Shown piece after piece: positions 35,748 through 43,599 of a stretch of DNA of 47,561 nucleotides; position 1 is the first letter of the stretch; the number at the start of each line of letters is the position of its first letter. The notes beneath the pieces are model-generated. The model did no database searches. It was not told the DNA's origin and worked only from the letters and a program-made list of their open reading frames with translations. The translations under genes and the position numbers were made by a program. Where the stretch lies: assembly GCA_035541735.1 (NCBI GenBank), contig DATKMS010000383.1, forward strand, positions 1 through 47,561. Reading direction: 5' to 3'. Source of the DNA: DATKMS01 sp035541735. Lineage in GTDB: Bacteria; Desulfobacterota; Binatia; HRBIN30.

Positions 35748-35790
35748 GAACCACAGAGGCTCCGAGGGCACCGAGAAAGAACACGGAGGC
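35748..35790. repeat. Fragment of a dispersed Cys/Gln-coding-like intergenic repeat
   Basis: A stretch starting ACCACAGAGGC and ending ACACGGAGG resembles the ACCACAGAG(n)CACGGAGG repeat common between genes of environmental bacteria (from memory). Only one partial copy is present in the window. Confidence 0.35.
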
Positions 35791-35840
35791 CAAGCCAATG
35801 GAATGGAAGCTCCCAGAGATAAACCTTGGCTCACCGAATG

Positions 35841-35875
35841 CCCGAGGTCGACGAGCCCGGCCCATCGACCTCGGG
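35841..35875. terminator. Bidirectional hairpin between convergent genes
   Basis: Perfect 11-base arms CCCGAGGTCGA (35841-35851) and TCGACCTCGGG (35865-35875) around a 13-base loop lie between the ends of the convergent genes at 35663 and 35895. It probably ends both transcripts, though no T-run is present. Confidence 0.5.
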
Positions 35876-35894
35876 TGCATTGGCTGGGTGGTGT

Positions 35895-36593
35895 TCAAGC
35901 AGCGGTCGTGGCTGTCGGGGCCGGCGCGGCTGCCGCCGCCGGCGAGGGCTTGACCGCTTTGTTACTTGACCGGCGCTGATTGCCAAACAGCGCGGTATAG
36001 AGACCGGGCGCACCGTCGTCGGCGGCGGCGCGGACGCCACGCTTCAGGGCAGCCAAGGTCCTTTCCCAGGTTTCTCCGATGCCGTCACGCGCATGGCGAG
36101 CATGCGAGAGCGCCTCCTGGAATTTGTCCACGGCGAGCTGCGCGGTTTCGACTTGCCGTGCCGCTTGCTCCGCGGCCTGCGCGGCTTGGGACGTTGCCTT
36201 GCTGACCGGCTTCTGGCGTTGCACGGCGGCGACCAGTTGGCGAATTGTCTTTGCTTCGGTCACCGGGGGCAGTTGCTTGACAGCCGAGGGTGCTGCTGTA
36301 CCGAAGGCGGTGAACGGATTCCCCCGTGGCTGCCCGCTGCTCACCAGCGCCCGTGCCAGCTCTTCCGTCGCTTCATCCTGCTCGGCGTCGCGCCGGGCCA
36401 GGCGGATCTGTTCCTCCTTCAGCCGGGCCTCCGCCGCCTCCACCTGGGCCTGCGCCTCCGCGTAGCTGCGTTGAGCGCTGGCAAACGCCGCCAGCCGCGC
36501 CTTGACAAGATCGGTGTCCACCACTTTGGCGGCCGCCAGAATTGCCGCCCCGGTTTCCAGCTGATCACCCGAACTCACTTTGCGTGTTTTCAT
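35895..36593 (-). CDS. Coiled-coil protein of unknown function
   Basis: A 232-residue protein with no signal peptide or membrane segment. Two helical, Ala/Glu/Gln/Arg-rich regions (about residues 35-95 and 125-190) have heptad-like patterns and probably form coiled coils; the first holds ARLAAFASAQRSYAEAQAQV. A short segment rich in Pro, Gly and Thr joins them. The C-terminal tail is basic and Ala/Pro/Thr-rich. The general shape recalls phasins and other granule or nucleoid-associated proteins, but no family motif is visible. The GGAGAGG ribosome site supports ATG 36593, and the longer frame to 36863 has no matching site. Confidence 0.65.
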   Translation of the reverse strand: MKTRKVSSGDQLETGAAILAAAKVVDTDLVKARLAAFASAQRSYAEAQAQVEAAEARLKEEQIRLARRDAEQDEATEELARALVSSGQPRGNPFTAFGTAAPSAVKQLPPVTEAKTIRQLVAAVQRQKPVSKATSQAAQAAEQAARQVETAQLAVDKFQEALSHARHARDGIGETWERTLAALKRGVRAAADDGAPGLYTALFGNQRRSSNKAVKPSPAAAAAPAPTATTAA

Positions 36594-36959
36594 GATTCCT
36601 CTCCTTTCCATATGGTTGATGGTGCGTTTGTGGTTCGTTGTATTGGTCACCCCTGGCTCGGTCATCGCTGCGGAGGGGCGCGCGGCTGACAGCCGCAAAG
36701 CAGACCCCGCGTTAAGGACTGCGGGTCGTAGCACTTCGCTGCCGCCGTCTTCCGAGCATGTGGCCTCCAGGATGTCATGGTGGTTCCATGACAAGGCGAA
36801 TCGCATGCCAAGCGAGCGGGTTGCTCGCCGACGCGTCAATCCGCCGCCGACGGACACAGCCACCCTGAGGCCTGTACATTGGATGTACTGCGTGTGAGCA
36901 AAGGATGTACAGCGATGAGGAAGATTCGTAGATGGATTTCCTGTTTTGTTAGGTAACCA
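36594..36959. other. Regulatory gap with two palindromes, no gene
   Basis: This 366-base stretch upstream of the coiled-coil gene has no supported gene. It contains a hairpin or operator with 7-base arms GTCATGG and CCATGAC (36774-36792). It also contains a palindrome GTACAT-TGG-ATGTAC (36874-36888), with a third half-site GATGTAC near 36904. They could be operators. Confidence 0.4.
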
Positions 36960-36972
36960 ATCGGCAGGACGC

Positions 36973-37182
36973 GATCCGAAGACTTGGGAAGGCTCGCACC
37001 AGTCGCGGGCAAGCGTTCCAAGGACTTGGGAGGGCTCGCACCACTCGGGAGCGAGCGATTCGGTGAGCTGGGAAGGCTGGCAGCATTGGGGAGCGAGCGA
37101 TCCGAGGAGTCAGGAAGGCTCGCACCAGCGAGGAGCGGCCGATCCGCAGACCTGGGAATGCTTGCACCACTGGGGAGCGAGC
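36973..37182. repeat. Five tandem copies of a 42-bp minisatellite
   Basis: Units begin at 36973, 37015, 37057, 37099 and 37141, each 42 bases and roughly 70-85 percent alike by eye. In one plus-strand frame they read as a 14-residue repeat of the type DPRTWEGSHHWGAS. No ribosome site, signal or conserved domain supports translation. The unit length is a multiple of seven. No spacer sequences separate the copies, so it is not a CRISPR. Confidence 0.85.
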
Positions 37183-37268
37183 GATCTTACATCAGCAGCC
37201 TGCGGCGGCCGCAGCGAGCGACGGCGGTTGACCAAAGCGGACGAAGGATGGCAAGCGGGAGAAGAGCG

Positions 37269-37496
37269 GATGAGGGATGCGGCCGATCCGATCGTCGATT
37301 CATCCCTCATCTCAACGCGCTACATTTTCCGCCAACGCGCCGCTACGTTCCATCGGTTCGTTCATCTTTTCTCAGGCCAGACCGAGTAGCCATGGATGGA
37401 TCAGCGGTGAGGGATGCGAATCGCTGCTCATCCTTCATCTCTCATCTCTCATCCTTCATCTCTCATCTCTCATCCTTCATCTCTCATCCTTCATCT
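37269..37496. repeat. Heptanucleotide repeat region upstream of cas3
   Basis: A perfect 11-base inverted repeat GATGAGGGATG / CATCCCTCATC (37269-37279 and 37301-37311) is followed by ten heptads at 37427-37496. The heptads alternate CTCATCC, TTCATCT and CTCATCT in a 21-base higher-order pattern. On the minus strand these are GATGAGR/GATGAAG units, the reverse orientation of the copies at 45267, 46140 and 47373. Confidence 0.85.
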
Positions 37497-37716
37497 TGTT
37501 CTCCCGCCCTTGCCGTCAGCACGGTGGGTTGTGTAAGGTCCATCTCGCAGTAAACCGCGAGGGGGCATGGCGACGATCTCGGACAGCTTCGGCCAGTTCT
37601 TCGGCGCAGCGACGGGCCTCGCACCATGAACGCCGTACGAGTACCAGCGGGTCGGCTGGCGACCCGAGGGGTGGACTGACGGCTGCGGCGCGGACTTGGC
37701 TGAGTGGTGAGCCACC

Positions 37717-40700
37717 TTGGGGAACTTCGACGACTTCTTCGTCCGAGCAACTGGCATCGGCACCGGACCCCATCCGTGGCAGGTCAGACTTGCCGAAGGA
37801 CTTGAGTGCGCGCATCGGCTCATTCGTATTCCGACCGGCTTCGGTAAGACGGTTGGGGTGCTGACGGCGTGGCTGTGGCACCGAGTCGAGCGGAACGACG
37901 ATGGGTGGCCGCGGCGACTGGTTTGGTGCCTTCCTATGCGTGTGTTGGTGGATCAGACCGAGGCGGAAGTTCGAGAGGCCCTTCGCCGTCTCGATTCTCT
38001 TTGGGATGGTGAGGCCGATCACGAGGGCAAGGTTGGCGTCCACCTGCTGATGGGTGGGGCTGATTGCGGTGATTGGCACCTCTTCCCCGAGCATTGCGCC
38101 GTGCTCATCGGGACGCAGGACATGCTTCTGTCCCGGGCGCTCAACCGAGGTTATGGGGCCCCGCGAGCTCGGTGGCCGATGGAATTCGGCCTGCTGAACC
38201 ACGATTGCCTATGGGTGATGGACGAGGTCCAGCTCATGGGCGTCGGTCTCGCCACTTCGGGTCAACTGCATGCCTTCCGCCAGCAGGACAGCGAGAAGAG
38301 TTATCGACCCTGCGTGACTTGGTGGATGAGCGCGACGCTACAACGCACCTGGCTCCGAGCCAGCCCAGAGACACAAGGGTCGGCCGACTCGATCTCTCAG
38401 ACCGACATTCCTGAGCCGGCACGCATCGGTCATCTGTGGGACGATGTGACGAAAGCTGTCCGGCTCGTCGAAGCAACCGGGAGCGAGGCCGTCGCACACG
38501 TCGTGGCCGAGGCCCATGTTGAAGGTGGACATGGGGCTGACGGCCCGACGCTCGTCGTATTCAATACTGTCGACAAAGCAGTTGCGGTTCACGCCGCCCT
38601 TAGGCGGAACACAGCGCTGGGTGGTGTGGACATCCGGCTCATCCACAGCCGATTCCGGGGATACGAGCGAGTGCCGTGGCGCGGTGAGTTTCTCAACCGC
38701 GCCGCGTGCGCGGCCGGCACCAATCGAATCATCGTCGCGACTCAGGTGATCGAAGCCGGAGTGGACCTGTCCGCGGCCGTGTTGGTGACGGAGATCGCTC
38801 CATGGGCAAGCCTGGTCCAGCGCTTCGGGCGCGCGGCCCGCTGGGGTGGCCGAGCAGATGTGATTGTCGTCGACCCGCAGCCGGACACCGGCAAGAAGGC
38901 CGCCCCTTACGCGAAGAGCGAAATTGATTCTGTACGCCAGGCTCTCGGGCTGATCTCCGATGTGTCGCCGCTCTCCCTGGAGCGGTTCGAGGAAGCGCAT
39001 CCGGAGCTTCTGCAGGATCTCTACCCCTACGCGCCGCGCCACCTGCTGTTGCGACACGAGATCGAAGAGTTGTTCGACACCACTCCCGACCTCTCCGGAG
39101 CAGATGTCGACATCAGCCGCTTCATTCGAGACGGCGACGAGCGTGACGTCCACGTCTTCTGGGACGCAATCCTGAAAGACTCATCACCGGGAGCGAAGGT
39201 GCGCCCGGCACGTGAGGCGCTCTGCGCCGTACCGTTCCTCAAGGCCCGCGATTGGCTGTGCGGGAAGGAGACAGGGAAAAAGAAAGCGCCGCGTCTCAAG
39301 AAAGGCATGCGGGCCTGGGTGTGGGACTGGCTGGACGGTACGTGGCGCGGCGCGGAGCGAAGGGATCTCTATCCTGGGCAGACGGTGCTGGTTGCGTCGG
39401 ATTGCGGCGGCTATTCGATGGACACTGGATGGTCACCCGAAAGCACCAAAGACATCGCGCCGGTGCCAGCACCATCCGTATCCCCTGACGAGTTGGCCGA
39501 CGCCAGCGAGGACGACGAAGCGTTGAGTGCCTATCCGTGGCAGACGATTGGCTTTCACGGCCAGTGCGTCGGGCGCTTGGTCACCGATATCGCGGGCAAT
39601 CTGTTGCCGGCGCGCACTGAGTTGTTGAGCCTCGCCGGCCGATGGCACGACGCCGGAAAAGCACATGAGGTCTTTCAGAATTCGATCGTCGGCCACGCCC
39701 GGCCGAGCAGACGTGACCTCGCGAAGGCGCCCGGCGCTGCATGGCTACCGCGGGCGAAACTGTATCCCGATTCCGACGGGAGCCGTCGTGCCGGCTTTCG
39801 TCACGAGTTGGCGAGCACGCTTGCAATGTTTGCCGTGCTGGCGCGGCACCGGCCGGATCATCCGGCGCTGCTCGGCTCTTGCCGCGGTCTGCTCGAAGCG
39901 GCTGGGATGCCTCCCGAGGATCGTGAACTCTCCGCCCAACCGCCCTCCCCACTCGAACAAGAGATTCTCGACATGGATCTCGATGACTTCAACCTGGCCG
40001 CCTATCTGGTGTGCACCCATCATGGAAAGGTTCGCGTCGCTTGGCACGCCAGCGCGGCCGACCAGCGTGCGGCGGACGCCGGTCTGCGCATCCGGGGTGT
40101 CCGCGACGGGGAGGCCCTACCGGCGGTTCATCTCGCGACCTCCGAAGGAACATTCGTCGAGTTACCGGCCTCTTTGCTCGACTTGGCACCCGCCGCGGTG
40201 GGGCTCAGCCCTCGGACGGGACCAGGGTGGACCGAACGCGTCCTTGGCCTGCTCCGGCGACACGGTCCGTTTGCACTCGCTTGGCTCGAAGCGTTGCTCC
40301 GCGCCGCGGACCAACGGGCCTCGCGCCTCACCCTTGCGGACCCGCGGCTGGAGTTGCACAATCCAGCGCATGGACTGGAAGCAAGTGATTCGCGACTGGC
40401 GGCGGCTGCCCGAGGCGGAGAAGCGTCATCGTCGCTGGCGCCGGATTCCGGCGAGCGTGGCGGCGAGCATGGCCTTCGAGGGCGAACCGGTGAGCCTGGA
40501 GATGCTGGAAGCGGAACACGCCCGCCAGCCGATGCCACCCGCCACATTCAAACCACCCTTGGAATCCTGAGCTACGGCGAACTGGCGCCGCACCTTGCGC
40601 GGCGCGTCCAGTCGCTGGAAGAGGCAATCGAAGCAGGAGAGTTTGACGCTCGCCGATTGGACGAGCGACTCATCGCAGAACTCCACGAGCGAATTTGCTC

Positions 40701-40812
40701 CGACCTGACACCGACGATGGCGGGCTGGCGCCGCTACGACGTGCGAGTCGGCACGCACACGGCCCCCGCGCGCCATATCGGCGGTCACCGGCGGTGCGAA
40801 GCCATCCGATAA
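37717..40812 (+). CDS. cas3: Type I-G (I-U) CRISPR-associated helicase-nuclease Cas3 with C-terminal extension
   Basis: Cas3 unwinds and degrades DNA recognised by the Cascade complex. Helicase motifs are intact: Walker A PTGFGKT (residues 39-45), DEVQ (169-172), SATLQ (205-209) and RFGRAARWG near residue 370. The HD nuclease lies C-terminal, with HDAGKAH near residue 644, the arrangement of the GSU0051 Cas3 of subtype I-G/I-U. The frame opens at a TTG right after a stop. Recognisable Cas3 sequence ends near residue 880. The last 150 residues read through the antitoxin gene in another frame and then through a fic remnant in the same frame, so the normal stop appears to be missing. Upstream lie minisatellite and heptad repeats. 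Confidence 0.92.
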   Translation: MGNFDDFFVRATGIGTGPHPWQVRLAEGLECAHRLIRIPTGFGKTVGVLTAWLWHRVERNDDGWPRRLVWCLPMRVLVDQTEAEVREALRRLDSLWDGEADHEGKVGVHLLMGGADCGDWHLFPEHCAVLIGTQDMLLSRALNRGYGAPRARWPMEFGLLNHDCLWVMDEVQLMGVGLATSGQLHAFRQQDSEKSYRPCVTWWMSATLQRTWLRASPETQGSADSISQTDIPEPARIGHLWDDVTKAVRLVEATGSEAVAHVVAEAHVEGGHGADGPTLVVFNTVDKAVAVHAALRRNTALGGVDIRLIHSRFRGYERVPWRGEFLNRAACAAGTNRIIVATQVIEAGVDLSAAVLVTEIAPWASLVQRFGRAARWGGRADVIVVDPQPDTGKKAAPYAKSEIDSVRQALGLISDVSPLSLERFEEAHPELLQDLYPYAPRHLLLRHEIEELFDTTPDLSGADVDISRFIRDGDERDVHVFWDAILKDSSPGAKVRPAREALCAVPFLKARDWLCGKETGKKKAPRLKKGMRAWVWDWLDGTWRGAERRDLYPGQTVLVASDCGGYSMDTGWSPESTKDIAPVPAPSVSPDELADASEDDEALSAYPWQTIGFHGQCVGRLVTDIAGNLLPARTELLSLAGRWHDAGKAHEVFQNSIVGHARPSRRDLAKAPGAAWLPRAKLYPDSDGSRRAGFRHELASTLAMFAVLARHRPDHPALLGSCRGLLEAAGMPPEDRELSAQPPSPLEQEILDMDLDDFNLAAYLVCTHHGKVRVAWHASAADQRAADAGLRIRGVRDGEALPAVHLATSEGTFVELPASLLDLAPAAVGLSPRTGPGWTERVLGLLRRHGPFALAWLEALLRAADQRASRLTLADPRLELHNPAHGLEASDSRLAAAARGGEASSSLAPDSGERGGEHGLRGRTGEPGDAGSGTRPPADATRHIQTTLGILSYGELAPHLARRVQSLEEAIEAGEFDARRLDERLIAELHERICSDLTPTMAGWRRYDVRVGTHTAPARHIGGHRRCEAIR
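40370..40570 (+). CDS. Small antitoxin with Fic-inhibition motif (VbhA-like)
   Basis: A 66-residue protein read in a different frame from the overlapping cas3 extension. It starts at ATG 40370 with the basic stretch DWRRLPEAEKRHRRWRRIP, then ASMAFEGEPV. The segment SMAFEG fits the (S/T)xxxE(G/N) motif by which VbhA-type antitoxins block ATP binding in Fic AMP transferases. The C-terminus is Pro-rich. A truncated fic gene follows directly, with a CTG that overlaps its stop. The pairing and the motif support a Fic antitoxin. Its toxin partner is broken, so it now has no obvious job. Confidence 0.65.
   Translation: MDWKQVIRDWRRLPEAEKRHRRWRRIPASVAASMAFEGEPVSLEMLEAEHARQPMPPATFKPPLES
40567..40812 (+). 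pseudogene. N-terminal remnant of a Fic-family protein
   Basis: Beginning at a CTG overlapping the antitoxin stop, this stretch reads SYGELAPHLARRVQSLE..., then the Fic-type N-terminal pattern LHERICSDLTP followed by AGWRRYDVRVGTHTAP (compare the LHxxICGDL...AGRWRxxDVxVGxHxPP pattern of Fic proteins, from memory). It breaks off at about 40770 before the catalytic HPFxxGNGR motif. It is in frame with the cas3 extension, so if translated it forms the tail of that protein. From about 40797 the other frame is already csx17. A deletion joining the two genes is the simplest reading. Confidence 0.6.
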
Positions 40813-40924
40813 GGAGCGAGAGAAGCGGCTGCTTCTTACGCTGAGGCTTCGCAACTCAGCGCGACGTGCAGCCTCGGCGTGGTTAGATTCCGTTGTCGCG
40901 GTCGTTGACCGGAGTGAGAAGGGA

Positions 40925-42586
40925 TTGGAACAGCCCTCCCTACTTGGAACGGGCGGAAGTGAAGGGAGCGGGAGCTATACGGCCGCATTCATGCAAGCTG
41001 TGGCAGAGTGTCTCAGCGAACGCCGCTGGGATGCCGCGCTCGCTGAGTGCCTCTTCGGTGCGAATCGTGTCGCTGGGTGTCAGTGGAGCCAATCATTCGG
41101 TCAGTTCCTGCCGTCTGGTCAAGGGAGTCCCTGGGATCTGTTGCTGGCGTTCGAGGGCGCCTGCGTCGTACGCTCCGGGGTCTCGACGCGGGGGGCGCAG
41201 GAGGGAAACAAGTGGTTGTCTTCGCCTTTCTTCGTTCCGCCTGCGTCGCTCGGCTACCCCAGCGGTGCTCGGCTGGACGAGTACGCTCTGAACAAGGGGA
41301 AGGAGCTTCCAGGTCGTGGCGAGCAATGGTTCCCACTATGGCGACAGCCGATGACCTTGGCCGAAGTCCAGCATCTCTTTCTTGAGGGCCGCGCGTGTAC
41401 GCGGCGCGGTAAGGTCCACGACGCATGTTCGATGGCGCGGGCCGCCGCGTCGCTCGGTGTTCAAAGGGGCGTGACAGAGTTCGTTCGGTACGGTTATCTG
41501 CAACGTAACAATCTCGCGACTCATTTCGCGGTCCCCCTCGGCCGAATTCGCGTGTCGGAGCGTGCGTCCCCACGGCTTGCTTGCCTCGATGACCTCGACG
41601 CATGGCTGCCGCGGCTGAGGCGGGAAGCACGGGCCAAGGGTGCGCCGGCGCGGCTGGTTCTCGCCGAGCGGCGGCTGGCCGATGCGCTCTTCGCGGTCGC
41701 GCAGCATCCTGATGAGCCCGCACGCTGGCAGTCCGTACTCCTCGGATTGGCCGATGTGGAGGCCGTGCAGGTCACCGGAAGCGGATACCGGGCAGGTCCG
41801 ATCCCACAGCTTCGGCCCGAGTGGGTTACCGCAGCGGACGACGGCTCTCCGGAGCTTCGGCTCGGCCTGGCGTGCGGCCTGCAAGCCGCACGCTTTACGC
41901 GAGAGGGCCTCCCAGCCCTGCGAGTTCGGTTGCACTGGCTACCACTCGAACGCGCCCGATACGCGGTGACCGGCGTTGGCGCGCAGCGCCGCTTGCTGAT
42001 CGGTCCCGAGGTCGTCCTGCATGGTCGTGCGGGCTTGGATGACGCGATCGCTATGGTGGATCGCCGGCTCGTCGAAGCGGCGCAAGCGGGCGAGCGCCGG
42101 CTCCCGTTGGTCGCTGCGCGTCATGCGGCTGCGCTTCCGGATGACCTGGCCACCTTTCTTGCCGGGGAGATCGAGCCCGACCGCACGCTTGCGCTCGCAC
42201 GCGCGCTCATGGCTCTTGATGCAGGCCGCTGGGCAAAAGCGCCGTGCCCTGCGCGAACGCCGGAGCCACGCGGGGCGATGCCCGATGAGGCCTGGCTTGC
42301 GATCCGGCTTGCTTTGCTGCCATGGCCGCTACCCGACGAGCGGGTTATCAACGTCGACCCGGCGATCTTGCGCAGGCTCGACTGTGGTGACGTACCATCC
42401 GCAATCGAGTTGGCGCTTCGCCGACTCCGCGCTGCCGGCATCGCGGCCACCGTGCGTACAGGCATGGTGGCGCCGGACACTGCGCGGCGCTGGGCGGCCG
42501 CACTCGCGTTTCCGATCACGCAGCACACGGCGGCGACCTTCGTCCGACGGCTCGACCCCAACACGATGAAGGAGGCACACGCATGA
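40925..42586 (+). CDS. csx17: N-terminally truncated Csx17 (Cas8u2), type I-G large subunit
   Basis: Csx17 is the large Cascade subunit of subtype I-G, expected to help recognise the target. The open frame from TTG 40925 gives 553 residues, but the family pattern starts upstream: codons from about 40797 read SDKEREKRLLLTLR...AASAWLDSVVAVV, which precedes PSLLGTGGSEG (residues 4-14; the family has PPLLGTGGNDG). No ATG, GTG or TTG is in that upstream frame. The usual N-terminal region of about 200-250 residues is absent. The rest, including LGTGG, HFAVPLGR and the C-terminal part, is preserved. ATG of csb1 overlaps its stop. It may be expressed as a shortened protein behind GGAG at 40911 or be inactive. 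Confidence 0.85.
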   Translation: MEQPSLLGTGGSEGSGSYTAAFMQAVAECLSERRWDAALAECLFGANRVAGCQWSQSFGQFLPSGQGSPWDLLLAFEGACVVRSGVSTRGAQEGNKWLSSPFFVPPASLGYPSGARLDEYALNKGKELPGRGEQWFPLWRQPMTLAEVQHLFLEGRACTRRGKVHDACSMARAAASLGVQRGVTEFVRYGYLQRNNLATHFAVPLGRIRVSERASPRLACLDDLDAWLPRLRREARAKGAPARLVLAERRLADALFAVAQHPDEPARWQSVLLGLADVEAVQVTGSGYRAGPIPQLRPEWVTAADDGSPELRLGLACGLQAARFTREGLPALRVRLHWLPLERARYAVTGVGAQRRLLIGPEVVLHGRAGLDDAIAMVDRRLVEAAQAGERRLPLVAARHAAALPDDLATFLAGEIEPDRTLALARALMALDAGRWAKAPCPARTPEPRGAMPDEAWLAIRLALLPWPLPDERVINVDPAILRRLDCGDVPSAIELALRRLRAAGIAATVRTGMVAPDTARRWAAALAFPITQHTAATFVRRLDPNTMKEAHA

Positions 42587-43596
42587 CGATCGACTTATCA
42601 GCGCTGACCAACACCACCCGATTGCTGTTCGAGATTCCCCTCGCGCCCCTGCAAGGGCACCGCTTCCAACCCACTGGGTTTCCAGGACTCGGCGCCGCGA
42701 CGTTTCAAACGCCAGCGGGCACGTCTCTGTTGGTGGAGAGCGCCCAGAGCATGGCGAATCGCCTCGAGCTGACGTGTTGGGACGACGCAGCCAACGATCT
42801 GAAGCCGGAGCTGCAGGGCCTTTCGCACGTTCGGGTTCTTCGGCAGGGCAAGTTCCTGACCGACACCGTTCTTGAGGCTCACCGGCTCAATAGTCCGTAC
42901 CTCCTTGAAGCCAAGGACAAGGCTTTCTTCAACAGCGTGAAGGGCGAGCTTGGTGCGCTGGAGGACGGACCGATTGACCGCAAGAAGCTTGGGGATGTTC
43001 TCCTGAAGTACGACATCGGCTCTCTTCTCCACGGCGTGTTCTTGGCGAAGAAGGAACTGGCGGGAGGCCGCCTCCGCGTGCCCCGCAGTTTGTCGGCGTT
43101 CATTGAGGCGGACGGTGTGCGAGTCGCTGCATCCGGAGGTGTCAAGAACGACCATGTGAATCCTTCGGGCGTAACCAAGGAGGGGTTTGGCAACGTGCCC
43201 TTCGCGCGTGACGAGTTCACAGCCGACGCCATCACGCTCTACGTCAACGTCGATCTCGCCCAGATCCGTGGCTACGGTCTGGGATCGGACGTCGAACGGC
43301 TATTGGTTCTCCTGTCTCTGTACAAGCTTCGTCACTTGGTTGAAGGCAGCCTACGGCTGCGCACCGCCTGCGATCTCCGTGTCAAAGCGGAATCGATTGT
43401 GGCCGTTCAGCCAACCGACTTTGCGCTGCCTACAGCCGACCCCTTGAGGTCTGATCTGCCGTCAGCCATCGACGCGTGCAAGGATCGCATGACAGTGACA
43501 ACTACGACCTTCGATGATGAGCTCAAGAAGGGCAAGGGCCAAGAAGAGGTGGCCGAAGAGGGCGAAGGCGAAAACGAAGAACGGGGCGAGGAATAG
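42583..43596 (+). CDS. csb1: Csb1 (Cas7u), type I-G backbone protein
   Basis: The 337-residue Csb1/GSU0053 protein forms the crRNA-binding backbone of the I-G complex. The hallmark opening PLAPLQGHRFQPTGFPGLGAA and the segment LLVESAQSMANRLE are at about residues 20-65, followed by LEAHRLNSPY. The C-terminus is a run of Glu and Lys (KGKGQEEVAEEGEGENEERG). The ATG overlaps the csx17 stop (ATGA), so translation is coupled, and csb2 begins 4 bases after the stop. It looks intact, so any interference defect would come from csx17. Confidence 0.94.
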   Translation: MTIDLSALTNTTRLLFEIPLAPLQGHRFQPTGFPGLGAATFQTPAGTSLLVESAQSMANRLELTCWDDAANDLKPELQGLSHVRVLRQGKFLTDTVLEAHRLNSPYLLEAKDKAFFNSVKGELGALEDGPIDRKKLGDVLLKYDIGSLLHGVFLAKKELAGGRLRVPRSLSAFIEADGVRVAASGGVKNDHVNPSGVTKEGFGNVPFARDEFTADAITLYVNVDLAQIRGYGLGSDVERLLVLLSLYKLRHLVEGSLRLRTACDLRVKAESIVAVQPTDFALPTADPLRSDLPSAIDACKDRMTVTTTTFDDELKKGKGQEEVAEEGEGENEERGEE

Positions 43597-43599
43597 ACC

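Noticed and set aside
36973..37182. Possible CRISPR array upstream of cas3
   Set aside because: The 42-base units are directly adjacent with no spacers, and the units differ along their whole length.
36946..37389. Protein made of 14-residue repeats over the minisatellite
   Set aside because: TTG start without ribosome site and no domain outside the repeats; better explained as non-coding tandem repeats.
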